From: Candidatus Altimarinota bacterium
GTDB taxonomy: Bacteria > Patescibacteriota > Gracilibacteria > UBA4473
DNA length: 22,424 nt
Assembly (NCBI GenBank): GCA_027028725.1
Contig: JALVIB010000068.1
Span: 1-22,424 of the forward strand
Direction: 5' to 3'
The translations under genes were made by a program, and so were the position numbers. Of the stretch, positions 13,907-21,253 are shown piece after piece (position 1 is the first letter of the stretch; every line of letters starts with the position of its first letter). The notes under the pieces are model-generated. The model did no database searches. It was not told the DNA's origin and saw only the letters and a program-made list of their open reading frames with translations.

Positions 13907-16273
13907 ATGACGAAATATCTTTCGGATGCGGAATTAGATGCTTTGAAAAAATATAATCGAGCAGCCAATTATTTAGCAGTGGCGCAAATTTATTTGCGTG
14001 ATAATGTTCTTTTGAAACGACCTTTGAAGTCTTCGGATATTAAAGCACGCCTACTTGGACACTGGGGGACGGTGCCGGGAATTAATTTTGTTTATAGTCA
14101 TGTTAATCGATTGATTATCAAAAATTCCGCGAAATTTTTGTACCTTGTCGGTCCGGGGCACGGATTTCCGGGAATCCAAGCAAACTTGTTCATCGAAAAA
14201 TCTTTATCTAAATTTTATCCGAAAAAAATTCCTTATAACGAGAAAGGAATTCGCGAGATTTGCTCGAAATTTTCCGCACCTTACGGATATCCATCACATT
14301 CCAATCCCGCCGCTCCAGGGGCGATTTTAGAAGGCGGGGAGTTGGGATATTCACTGGCAATTGCTTATGGTTCAGTGCTGGATAATCCAGATTTGATTAC
14401 TTGCTGTTTAGTGGGCGACGGAGAATCAGAAACCGGTCCATTGGCGGCAGCGTGGCATATTAATAAATTGGTAAATCCCGCGAAAAATGGGGCGGTTTTG
14501 CCGATTGTGCACATTAACGGCTACAAAATTTCTGGTCCAACTTTTCTCGGGCGGATGAGTGATATTGAGATTGCCAAACTTTTTGAAGGATACGGTTATG
14601 ATCCGATTTTTGTCGCGGGAGATGATCCCGATGTGGTTCATCAGCAAATGGCAAAAGCGATGGATCAAGCTTACGACAAAATTCGCGGGATTCAGAAACT
14701 TGCGCGAGCAGGGAAATGCGAAAAACCAAAATTCCCGGTCATCATTTTGCGTACACCAAAAGGTTGGACTGGTCCAAAATTTGATGGCGACACCAAATTA
14801 GAAGGAAATTGTAAATCGCACCAAGTCGTTTTTGGTAAAGCCAAAACTAATAAACGACATTTGCGCGAAATTGAGAAATGGCTGAAATCTTATAAATTCC
14901 ACGAACTAATTTCCGCGAAATCCAAGAAATTTGAGTTTGTGAAGGAGATTCGTTCTTTAATTCCACCGGAAAAATGGTCTTGTGGGACAAACCCGCACGC
15001 TTACGGAGGAAAAATTTCGCGGGATTTAAAGATGCCGGCTTTGACGAAACTCGCTCATAAATTGGAAAAACGCGGACGCACCACTTCCAGTCCGATGAAG
15101 TATTGTGGAGAATTTTTGGCGGAACTTTTCGCGAAAAATCTTAAATACGATAATTTGCGAATTTTTAGTCCTGATGAAACTTATTCCAACAAAATTGATG
15201 CGGTTTTTCGCCACACAAACCGTAGTTGGCAGTGGCCAATTGAGGAGTGGGACGCAAATTTGGCGCGCGAAGGAAAAGTGATGGAAATGCTTTCAGAACA
15301 CTCTTTATTCGGGCTTCATCACGGATATTCTGTGACAGGGCGGCACGGGATTTTTGTTTCCTACGAATCTTTTGTGCAAATTATCGCCTCGATGGCGGAT
15401 CAGTATGTGAAATTCATCAAAGCCAGTGAAGAAGTAAAATTTCGCGAGCCTTTACCGGCGGTTAATGTTTTGCTGACTTCGCTTCTCGAACGGCAAGATC
15501 ACAACGGGTTTTCGCACCAAAATCCATCCTTTATTTCCTCAATGTTGGAAAAAGACGGCAACATTATTCACGCTTATTTTCCGCCGGATGCTAATTGTAT
15601 GTTGGTGACTATGAAAGAGTGTTTTGAGTCGCGAAATCGTTTGAATATGATTGTCGCGGGAAAGAAAGATCTTTTCAACTGGCTGACCTTAAACGAAGCT
15701 AAAAAACAAATGCAGGAGGGGATTATGACTTGGGATTTTGCGAGTGATCCTGATCCACAAATTGTTTTCGTGGCAACTGGTGATTATGTGACGACTGAAT
15801 CTTTGGCGGCGATTAAAATTTTGAAGGAACTGATGCCAGAAATTCGCGCGAGATTTGTATCTGTTTCTGAATTAACTGCTCTTGGAGTGGGTGACGAAAC
15901 CGTGCGGTCTTCAAACGAACTTCTCGATGAGCATTTCACTATGGATAAAGGCGTGATTTATAATTTTCACGGGTATCCGCAAACAATTAAAAAACTACTT
16001 TTCGATTATTCTGGAGCGCACCGAATTAGTGTGAATGGGTATCTAGAAGAAGGATCAACAACTTCGCCATTTGACATGGAGGTCCGAAATAAAACTTCGC
16101 GTTACCATTTAGTAATGCAGGCAGCGGACAAACTTTTCGCGGGAAATGAGATTACCAAAGGAAAAGTCTGGGAAATAAAGGGAGAAATGGAGCAACGCCT
16201 TGAAGCTCATCACAAATACATTATTGAGCATGGTGATGATCCGGATTCAATTAAGAAATGGCGGTGGGAGTAG
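13907..16273 (+). CDS. xfp: Xylulose-5-phosphate/fructose-6-phosphate phosphoketolase
   Basis: 788 residues, full length for the family. This thiamine-diphosphate enzyme splits xylulose-5-P (and often fructose-6-P) with phosphate into acetyl-phosphate plus glyceraldehyde-3-P (or erythrose-4-P). Visible signatures are GHWGT at 51-55, GPGHG at 82-86, the long LEGGELGYSLAIAYG stretch (141-155), the ThDP/metal motif GDGE at 170-173 continuing SETGPLAAAWH, and the C-terminal ERQDHNGFSHQNPSF region. Acetyl-phosphate can give ATP through acetate kinase, so the enzyme is central to many fermentative CPR metabolisms. The triosephosphate isomerase gene follows about 370 bp downstream, which fits use of the glyceraldehyde-3-P product. 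Hairpins at 16324-16382 probably end its transcript. Several iterated motifs lie inside the gene. Confidence 0.97.
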   Translation: MTKYLSDAELDALKKYNRAANYLAVAQIYLRDNVLLKRPLKSSDIKARLLGHWGTVPGINFVYSHVNRLIIKNSAKFLYLVGPGHGFPGIQANLFIEKSLSKFYPKKIPYNEKGIREICSKFSAPYGYPSHSNPAAPGAILEGGELGYSLAIAYGSVLDNPDLITCCLVGDGESETGPLAAAWHINKLVNPAKNGAVLPIVHINGYKISGPTFLGRMSDIEIAKLFEGYGYDPIFVAGDDPDVVHQQMAKAMDQAYDKIRGIQKLARAGKCEKPKFPVIILRTPKGWTGPKFDGDTKLEGNCKSHQVVFGKAKTNKRHLREIEKWLKSYKFHELISAKSKKFEFVKEIRSLIPPEKWSCGTNPHAYGGKISRDLKMPALTKLAHKLEKRGRTTSSPMKYCGEFLAELFAKNLKYDNLRIFSPDETYSNKIDAVFRHTNRSWQWPIEEWDANLAREGKVMEMLSEHSLFGLHHGYSVTGRHGIFVSYESFVQIIASMADQYVKFIKASEEVKFREPLPAVNVLLTSLLERQDHNGFSHQNPSFISSMLEKDGNIIHAYFPPDANCMLVTMKECFESRNRLNMIVAGKKDLFNWLTLNEAKKQMQEGIMTWDFASDPDPQIVFVATGDYVTTESLAAIKILKELMPEIRARFVSVSELTALGVGDETVRSSNELLDEHFTMDKGVIYNFHGYPQTIKKLLFDYSGAHRISVNGYLEEGSTTSPFDMEVRNKTSRYHLVMQAADKLFAGNEITKGKVWEIKGEMEQRLEAHHKYIIEHGDDPDSIKKWRWE

Positions 16274-16323
16274 GGGAAATTAATAGTTAATAGTTAAAAG
16301 TTAATAATTATTTGTTTTTGTAG

Positions 16324-16352
16324 GGGCGATTATCAATCGCCCTTTGTTTTTT
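16324..16352 (+). terminator. Rho-independent-type terminator after xfp, followed by a second hairpin
   Basis: The stem GGGCGATT (16324-16331) / AATCGCCC (16335-16342) is followed by TTTGTTTTTT. A second hairpin, GGGCTGG (16358-16364) / CCAGCCC (16372-16378), then TTTT, follows at once. Both are of the GTAGGGGC... dispersed hairpin type known from many bacterial genomes, so they may be repeats acting as terminators. Confidence 0.6.
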
Positions 16353-16410
16353 CGTAGGGGCTGGTCTTGTGCCAGCCCTTTTCCGTTTTAAAATCCCGCG
16401 AAAAAATCTA

Positions 16411-16460
16411 TCTCACCCCCGCCCTCCCGAGAACTCGGGACTAGAAGGAGAGGGAGCCTA
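16411..16460. repeat. CTCACCCC...GAGAGGGAG palindromic repeat, copy 3
   Basis: A 50-bp unit with the inner 16-bp palindrome TCCCGAGAACTCGGGA at 16425-16440. It is nearly identical to the copy inside the epimerase gene (9679-9728). Confidence 0.9.
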
Positions 16461-16481
16461 AAAAAACAGGGCAAAATGTAG

Positions 16482-16501
16482 GGACAGGTCGCGACCTGTC
16501 C
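16482..16501. repeat. 20-bp perfect palindrome GGACAGGTCGCGACCTGTCC
   Basis: Part of a GTAGGGACAGGTC... dispersed hairpin. A version with its centre replaced by another palindrome lies at 4880-4915, and a diverged version (GGACAGATTTCAAACCTGTCC) lies near 17912-17935. It is followed by TTTT and the motif near 16510. Confidence 0.85.
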
Positions 16502-16525
16502 TTTTAAAAATCCCGCGAATTTTTT

Positions 16526-16594
16526 AAAAAAACTTCAAGTCCGGACTTAAACATGTGTTTATCTTGTATAAAGTCCGGACTTATGAGTTTTTTT
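16526..16594. repeat. Symmetric element with two AAGTCCGGACTT palindromes upstream of tpiA
   Basis: The 12-bp palindrome AAGTCCGGACTT occurs at 16537-16548 and 16571-16582. A small inverted repeat, TAAACA-TG-TGTTTA, lies between them. Outer flanks AAAAAACT and AGTTTTTT are also complementary, making the whole 69-bp block an inverted repeat. It lies directly before the candidate tpiA promoter (TTGACC at 16596). It could be an insertion element, a paired operator or a terminator. Confidence 0.7.
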
Positions 16595-16646
16595 ATTGAC
16601 CACTTCACAAAATTTCGCGAGAATTAGGCAAACTAATTTTTTCAAA

Positions 16647-17309
16647 ATGTTACCAAAACCACTCTGGATTACGAATTTCAAAAACTACGAACAAGCAACC
16701 GGCGAAAACGCCGTAAGACTCGCGAAAATTCACGAACAAGTTGCCAAAGAAACGGGCGCTTCAATCGCTATCGCGGTTTCGCCACTTGATATTTACCGCG
16801 TTTCACAGGCAGTTTCCATTCCTGTTTTTTCGCAACACACAGATTTGGCTGATTACGGGAAATTCACCGGACACATTTTGCCTCAACTGATTAAAAAATC
16901 AGGTGGAGTGGGGACTTTGATTAATCATTCGGAAAAACGGATCGATCCGGAAATTTTGAAAAACACCTTGGCATTAGCGCAAAAATCCAGCTTAATTCGC
17001 GTGGTTTGTGCCGAAAATCCTGATGAAGTAGAAATTTTCGCGGAATATGATCCGGATTTTATTGCTTTTGAACCGCCGGAATTGATTGGTTCAACCGGAG
17101 CGTCTGTTTCCTCCGAAAACCCGGAATCAATCGCCGAATCCGTGGCAAAATCTCGCGGGATTCCTGTTTTAGTCGGCGCGGGGATTAATTCCGTGCAAGA
17201 TGTAAAAACCGCTTTGGAACTAGGTGCACAAGGTTTTCTGGTAGCAACGGCTATCGTTAAAGCCGAAAATCCCGCGAAAAAATTGCGGGAATTTGTGGAG
17301 GCGTTTTAG
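16647..17309 (+). CDS. tpiA: Triosephosphate isomerase, archaeal type
   Basis: 220 residues from the ATG at 16647, which gives the usual start just ahead of the NFK motif; an upstream TTG would add 17 residues of unlikely sequence. The enzyme interconverts glyceraldehyde-3-P and dihydroxyacetone-P. Active-site residues are N10/K12 (NFKNY), H94 (INHSEKR) and E142 (FEPPELIG), with the phosphate-binding GAGI at 177-180. The short length and the stretches NFKNYEQATG, PVFSQHTD, GHILPQLIKKSGGVGTLINH and EPPELIG match the archaeal TIM family (about 220 residues) rather than the usual bacterial enzyme of about 250 residues with GHSERR and AYEPVWAIGTG. The candidate promoter is weak (TTGACC at 16596, GAGAAT at 16619). 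Confidence 0.93.
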   Translation: MLPKPLWITNFKNYEQATGENAVRLAKIHEQVAKETGASIAIAVSPLDIYRVSQAVSIPVFSQHTDLADYGKFTGHILPQLIKKSGGVGTLINHSEKRIDPEILKNTLALAQKSSLIRVVCAENPDEVEIFAEYDPDFIAFEPPELIGSTGASVSSENPESIAESVAKSRGIPVLVGAGINSVQDVKTALELGAQGFLVATAIVKAENPAKKLREFVEAF

Positions 17310-17322
17310 GGTTTCGTGAAAT

Positions 17323-17350
17323 TTGCAATTATTAGTAGTTTTAGTATTAT
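17323..17350 (+). promoter_or_regulatory. Promoter of hicBA, leaderless arrangement
   Basis: TTGCAA (17323-17328), 16-bp spacer, TATTAT (17345-17350). Seven bases later comes the ATG at 17358, so the transcript would begin at the start codon. This supports the second of two adjacent ATG codons as the hicB start. Confidence 0.5.
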
Positions 17351-17357
17351 TTTGATG

Positions 17358-17585
17358 ATGAAAGATTTTGGAAACTTTGTCGTTTATATCGAACAAGACG
17401 AGAACGGAGTTTTTATTGGCTCTGTTCCAAGTGTGGTTGGTTGTCATGCTCAAGGAGATACTCAAGAAGAAATGCTAAAAAATTTGCAAGAAGTTTTGGC
17501 ACTTTGTCTGCGTAATATGGCAAAGGAGGAAATTGCTCCGACAAAGTTCGTGGGAATTCAAAATATAGAGCTAGCTCATGCCTAA
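17358..17585 (+). CDS. hicB: HicB-family antitoxin
   Basis: 75 residues from the ATG at 17358. A GTG at 17316 would add 14 hydrophobic residues and overlap the promoter; the ATG at 17355 is the other option. The sequence FVVYIEQDENGVFIGSVPSVVGCHAQGDTQEEM is the typical HicB partial RNase-H-like fold, which binds and blocks the HicA toxin. The protein is short and lacks a C-terminal ribbon-helix-helix or HTH DNA-binding domain, so autoregulation may be weak or need another factor. It overlaps hicA by 8 bp (ATGCCTAA), implying translational coupling, with antitoxin first. It lies 48 bp after tpiA but has its own candidate promoter. Confidence 0.88.
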   Translation: MKDFGNFVVYIEQDENGVFIGSVPSVVGCHAQGDTQEEMLKNLQEVLALCLRNMAKEEIAPTKFVGIQNIELAHA

Positions 17586-17802
17586 ACTAGTTCCCATAAA
17601 TCCCGCGAAATTTATAAAAATACTTTTGAAGTTAGGTTTTGAAAAACGAGACGCCATGGGATCACATGTTTTTTTTCGACATCCTGATGGACGAACAACA
17701 GTTATTCCTGTTCATAATAAAGACATCAGTAAGGGTTTATTAAGAAAAATTCTAAACGATATAAATTTATCGGTAAGTGATTATGAATCGCTAAGGAAAT
17801 AA
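17578..17802 (+). CDS. hicA: HicA-family mRNA interferase toxin
   Basis: 74 residues. HicA toxins are small double-stranded-RNA-binding-fold proteins that cleave mRNA in the cell. The active-site segment GSHVFFRHPDGRTTVIPVH (residues 28-46) includes the catalytic His30 in the conserved G-S-H and the typical HPDGR turn. LGFEKRDAMGSH and KGLLRKILNDI also fit the family. An iterated motif (near 17606) is embedded in codons 8-11, reading NPAK. This means the toxin gene has resided in this genome long enough to carry the motif or arrived from a relative that shares it. It forms a type II system with hicB. Confidence 0.9.
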   Translation: MPKLVPINPAKFIKILLKLGFEKRDAMGSHVFFRHPDGRTTVIPVHNKDISKGLLRKILNDINLSVSDYESLRK

Positions 17803-17972
17803 AATTTCGCGGGATTTTTACTTCGGAAAGCGCGGTCACGCGACCGCGCCTACAAAAAAGGAATTATTTTTAGGGCTGGTACAAGTTTTGAAAATCCCGC
17901 GAAATTTTTAGGACAGATTTCAAACCTGTCCCTACTTGTAAACTTGTAAACTCGTAAACTCGTAAACTATTC
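17803..17972. repeat. Repeat mosaic after hicBA
   Basis: Motif near 17804; hairpin GCGCGGTC-ACGC-GACCGCGC (17830-17849) with CCTACAAAA; fragment of a TAGGGCTGGTACAAG unit (17870-17885); motif near 17894; GGACAG...CTGTCCCTAC unit (17912-17936); and tandem TTGTAAACT/CGTAAACT copies (17937-17969). Convergent genes end on both sides. Confidence 0.7.
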
Positions 17973-18269
17973 CTACTCCTTCACGATATTAATCACCTCA
18001 ATTTTCGCGGGAATTTCTGCTTCATGCAAAAAATCCAAAAGCTGATTGGTTTTCAAAAATAGTTCAGAGCTAGCGGAGGAATTTTTCGCGGAAATTGAGA
18101 GTTTGCCATCAGCAAATTTTTTTGGTTCCCAGAGTTCAGTGTATTGCGGAAAATTTTTCGCGATAATTTGGCGAGTTTTTTCGCAGACCAAAGCGCCCAA
18201 CGCTTGTCGGTCTAGTTTGTATTTTTTTGTAGCAAGAAAAATAAAATCCTTAACACTAGAAAATCCCAT
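17973..18269 (-). CDS. DUF721 / DciA-like protein
   Basis: 98 residues. The segment FADGKLSISAKNSSASSELFLKTNQLLDFL (about residues 52-81) matches the DUF721/DciA core pattern (a short strand, then an alternating hydrophobic strand, then SSxxxxEL and a helix). DciA loads the replicative helicase DnaB in bacteria that lack DnaC/DnaI-type loaders. The protein is shorter than well-studied DciA proteins and lacks a clear extension. The gene follows the DUF3352-like gene with a one-base stop/start overlap (TAATG), so translation is probably coupled. The function is inferred only from the pattern. Confidence 0.6.
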   Translation of the reverse strand: MGFSSVKDFIFLATKKYKLDRQALGALVCEKTRQIIAKNFPQYTELWEPKKFADGKLSISAKNSSASSELFLKTNQLLDFLHEAEIPAKIEVINIVKE

Positions 18270-19939
18270 TATCGTTTATTTAGAATGGCTGAGAAGTTTG
18301 TCGCTTCAGTAAAAGTTTTTCGTGCAAACGAAATATTGCGGAAGTTTTTCAACAGGTTAGTTAGCCCAGAATCCTCATCCTTCACTAAAGTTTCGGATGA
18401 CGCGCGCGAAATTTTCCATAAAGCGTTTAACTTATTCGTATTTACAAATCCATAACTCTCCGAAGCAGGGAATTCAAACAAAATACTTTCACGGAAATCT
18501 TCGTTTTGAGTTAGATTGGCTTTGCCGGTGAACGCTTGGAACACATCTTTCACGCCGTTTTCGTGATTAGAGAAAACCAAAAATCCGTTCAAAAATCCGT
18601 AAGAAAATTTTTGTTGCGGTGTCGCTGAATCGTCATCAGTTTCGGTTTCCGCAGTGAAATAAGTCAAAGAATTCGCGGAATTTTCTGTAATTTTTATCTC
18701 GTCCGGTTTAGCCAAAACCAATTCTTTGCGCACACTGCCGTCCGGTAGTTCATGTTCGGCGATTTTTGTTGAATAGTGTTGTTGGGCGTTTTTAATAATT
18801 TCCTGTAATTTTTCAGAATTTTCAGCAGGCGTGCCGTCGTCAAATTTTGTAATTAGGGTGAAGTAGGGGAATGGTTCGTCATTTCCCGTGAAATTAAACA
18901 TTAGTGCATATTGCCCGCGAATTTTTTCCAGCAAATCTTTTTGGAAATCAAAATTCTCACCAAAGATTTTCTTGAACTCCGCGCGTAACACACCATCAAA
19001 AATCAAAGCAAATTGCGGATGAGATTTTTCCAAAAACTCTTTGGTGTGCAGATATTTCGCATGTAAATCATAACCATTTATAAAAAACAAAACATCTTTT
19101 GGAGCGTATTGTGCGAGTTCCGGCACAACTTCATGTGGTGTTTTTTCTAATAAATCAGGCGTAAAGACACCTTCACTTGTTAGAAGTTTAGAATCAATTT
19201 TGATATCGTTGTCCGCAATTTTCAAAGTCAACCCCAAAGCCGGAATTGTTTTGGTTAAGGCCTTAAACAAGAGTTTATTGTTGGCGATTGTCGGGGTTTT
19301 GAACTCACTTAATTGTTCTAAATCAGCGTATCCCAAAATTTCGCGGGATTTTGGTAAATCTGTAATAATTTTCTCAAACTTTTCAGACTGCATTAGTTTT
19401 GGCTCAGTGTTTAAAATACTTTCTAAAGCGTTTTCTGAACTAGCAATAATCAGCCACTTGTCTTTAAAAACAAAACTCGCTTCCGAAGAAAAACTCGGGG
19501 AATAAACAGAAAATCCCGCGAAATTTTTCTCAACGAGTGTTTCTTCCGCCACCAAAAACTTTTTCATAAAATTTTGGGCTTCACTTTTATCGCGGTATTT
19601 TCCCGCCAGCACAAATTCCTCGTTCGGTAGCCACGCCAAAGCTAATTTTTTACCCAGCCAAGGCTGTAAATCCGCACTAGAAACATTGGGGAAATTTTTC
19701 GCGAGAATTTCATCGATTGTCTTATCCCAGCCAAGATTTTGGAACTGCTGAAGATTCTTTTGCGAGGTATTAAATTCCGCGAAAATTACTGTATTTTTCG
19801 GCAAAAAATCGCTAGCGCTATCGCTCGGATTTATCCAGAAATTGTAGACCATTCCCAAAAACCCGACTAAGAAAAGAAATGCGCCCGTTGAAAAAATTAT
19901 CCGATTTTTATTGCGAGAATGACGAGGCGAGTGATTCAT
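18269..19939 (-). CDS. Membrane-anchored DUF3352-like protein
   Basis: 556 residues. A short Arg/Lys/His-rich cytoplasmic tail is followed by one membrane helix (about residues 14-31, IIFSTGAFLFLVGFLGMV), then a large extracytoplasmic domain. DFLPKNTVIFAEFN (about 43-56) and FVFKDKWLIIASSENALESIL (about 156-176) are typical of the DUF3352 family, whose role is unknown. The start is just downstream of a candidate minus-strand promoter (TTGATT, 17 bp, TACAAA). The stop overlaps the start of the DUF721-like gene by one base. Iterated motifs lie inside at about 19338 and 19517. Confidence 0.75.
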   Translation of the reverse strand: MNHSPRHSRNKNRIIFSTGAFLFLVGFLGMVYNFWINPSDSASDFLPKNTVIFAEFNTSQKNLQQFQNLGWDKTIDEILAKNFPNVSSADLQPWLGKKLALAWLPNEEFVLAGKYRDKSEAQNFMKKFLVAEETLVEKNFAGFSVYSPSFSSEASFVFKDKWLIIASSENALESILNTEPKLMQSEKFEKIITDLPKSREILGYADLEQLSEFKTPTIANNKLLFKALTKTIPALGLTLKIADNDIKIDSKLLTSEGVFTPDLLEKTPHEVVPELAQYAPKDVLFFINGYDLHAKYLHTKEFLEKSHPQFALIFDGVLRAEFKKIFGENFDFQKDLLEKIRGQYALMFNFTGNDEPFPYFTLITKFDDGTPAENSEKLQEIIKNAQQHYSTKIAEHELPDGSVRKELVLAKPDEIKITENSANSLTYFTAETETDDDSATPQQKFSYGFLNGFLVFSNHENGVKDVFQAFTGKANLTQNEDFRESILFEFPASESYGFVNTNKLNALWKISRASSETLVKDEDSGLTNLLKNFRNISFARKTFTEATNFSAILNKR

Positions 19940-20014
19940 TAAGTTTTCGTGAGATAGCGGTCAATTTGTATCTTTTTTTTCGCGAAAAATCAAGTAAGTT
20001 GTGAGAAAATCAAG

Positions 20015-20042
20015 TTGACTTTTTTTTTACGGAACTTAAAAT
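20015..20042 (+). promoter_or_regulatory. Promoter of the tRNA-Pro gene
   Basis: TTGACT (20015-20020), 16-bp spacer, TAAAAT (20037-20042), about 33 bp before the mature tRNA start. It is the best -35/-10 pair in the window. Confidence 0.6.
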
Positions 20043-20075
20043 CTGCGCGTTCTTTGTAGAATTGTTAAAAAAATA

Positions 20076-20152
20076 CGGGGTGTAGCTCAGTTGGCTAGAG
20101 TGCGCGGTTTGGGACCGTGAGGCCGGAGGTTCGAGTCCTCTCACCCCGACCA
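20076..20152 (+). tRNA. tRNA-Pro (anticodon UGG), CCA encoded
   Basis: Cloverleaf read by hand. Acceptor CGGGGTG (20076-20082) / CACCCCG (20142-20148). D arm GCTC...GAGT. Anticodon stem CGCGG (20103-20107) / CCGTG (20115-20119) with loop TTTGGGA, anticodon TGG at 20110-20112, and G37 as expected for tRNA-Pro. T arm GGAGG-TTCGAGT-CCTCT. Discriminator A, then an encoded CCA (20150-20152). Confidence 0.97.
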
Positions 20153-20248
20153 GAATTAAAATCCTATTTTTTTATCGCTTAAAATTTTCGCGGGATTTTT
20201 TTGATATATTTTAATTTTAGAATTATACAATCGTGGATTTAAAATTGC

Positions 20249-20878
20249 TTAATTTCCACACTGAGTAGTGTTATAAAAATCAACAAAAATAACATAGTCA
20301 TCTCCGTCGACATCTCCTGCACTCGTAACTTCATGAATACGATTTGGACCTGCCGAGAATAGCATATCTTTTCGGCAATAGTTGTTGGAGAATTCGCCTT
20401 CATTTTCATCTACTAAATATGGTGAACCCCACGGATCGGTTTCCAAAAAAGAAATATCTACGTCAGTTGCTGAACGCAAAATATCCATGATAACTCCCCA
20501 ATTATCAACACAGGATTGAGCGGCACCACTTAAAGGGGGAACAAAACTTTCTCCGCGACAAACACAATCAGAGCAAGCATATCCGGTAATTTCGTTAAGA
20601 GTTTTTTCGGCTTTTTTGCGTCCAATAGCAATTGCTTTAGCAACAACCTTTAAATCAGCGTCCATTATTTCTTGCGAAGTCATTCCGCCGTTTTGGTAAT
20701 CCAGTCGCATAACTTTGAGCTTGGAAATATCTTGGCTTAACTCGGCTAAATCTTTGGCAACTTCGGCTTTTTTAATGAAATTGTTATATGTCCCGACGGA
20801 AATAGTCGCCAAAACTCCCATAATCACAATCGTGACCAAAAGTTCAATTAAAGTGAAAGCTTTTATTCTTTTTTTCAT
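20249..20878 (-). CDS. Type II/IV pseudopilin, GspG-like
   Basis: 209 residues. The prepilin signal is KAFTLIELLVTIVIMGVLA: a short basic leader, cleavage expected just before F8, with E12 as the conserved Glu5 of the mature pilin, then the hydrophobic N-terminal helix. The C-terminal part has the major-pseudopilin pattern DPWGSPYLVDENEGE and FSAGPN, followed by GDVDGDDYVIF. In GspG-type proteins this region forms the calcium-binding loop. Six cysteines (about C99, C102, C104, C122, C168, C207) could form disulfides. The gene stands alone; no assembly ATPase, platform protein or prepilin peptidase lies in the window. It would act in a pilus or pseudopilus at the cell envelope. No exact iterated motif lies inside it. 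A TAAAAT box sits at 20897-20892, about 14 bases before the ATG. Confidence 0.85.
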   Translation of the reverse strand: MKKRIKAFTLIELLVTIVIMGVLATISVGTYNNFIKKAEVAKDLAELSQDISKLKVMRLDYQNGGMTSQEIMDADLKVVAKAIAIGRKKAEKTLNEITGYACSDCVCRGESFVPPLSGAAQSCVDNWGVIMDILRSATDVDISFLETDPWGSPYLVDENEGEFSNNYCRKDMLFSAGPNRIHEVTSAGDVDGDDYVIFVDFYNTTQCGN

Positions 20879-20939
20879 TGTTTGTAGTAATATTTTACTG
20901 ATTTTTTGTTTTTAATGAAAATTTTCGCGGGATTTTTTA

Positions 20940-21240
20940 GAAAAGTTCTACCTCATTCCCGCGGAGGCGGGAATCTAGTCTTAAAATAAGAATTCTTATT
21001 AAAAATAAATTAACCCCCTATATCCCCCTTGGAAGGGGGACAAAAATTTCGCGGGATTTTTTGATAGCTAAAAAGCTAAAAAGTTAAAAAGATAAAGAGC
21101 TAGTTTGTGAAATCAGTGTACTAGTACACTGATACAAAGTGAGATTTCGCGGGATTTTCCTCATTTGTCATTCTGGCTTGTCCAGAATCTAAAAGAGAGA
21201 TCCTGAAATAAATTCAGGATGACAAAAGGAATTTTTTTTG
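20940..21240. repeat. Repeat mosaic, copy C of the composite repeat plus a cruciform element
   Basis: Contains TTCCCGC-GGAGG-CGGGAA (20957-20973); CCCCCTATATCCCCCTTGGA hairpin (21013-21040); motif near 21047; AGCTAAAAAGTTAAAAAGAT (21062-21102); a perfect 22-bp palindrome ATCAGTGTACT/AGTACACTGAT (21112-21133); motif near 21143; and a 63-bp element (21164-21226) with outer inverted ends TTTGTCAT/ATGACAAA and two inner hairpins, ATTCTGG/CCAGAAT and ATCCTGAA/TTCAGGAT. Confidence 0.75.
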
Positions 21241-21246
21241 TATAAT
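21219..21246 (+). promoter_or_regulatory. Promoter of the dihydroorotate dehydrogenase-like gene, -35 box supplied by a repeat
   Basis: ATGACA (21219-21224) lies in the right end of the 21164-21226 repeat element. After a 16-bp spacer comes the consensus TATAAT (21241-21246). Seven bases later is the ATG at 21254, a leaderless arrangement. The earlier ATG at 21245 lies inside the -10 box and so cannot be the start on this transcript. Confidence 0.55.
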
Positions 21247-21253
21247 GGAACAG

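Noticed and set aside
17937..17969. Tandem GTAAACT copies as a CRISPR array
   Set aside because: The units are only about 10 bp with no spacers; it is a simple tandem repeat, also found inverted at 4815-4838. No cas gene is present.
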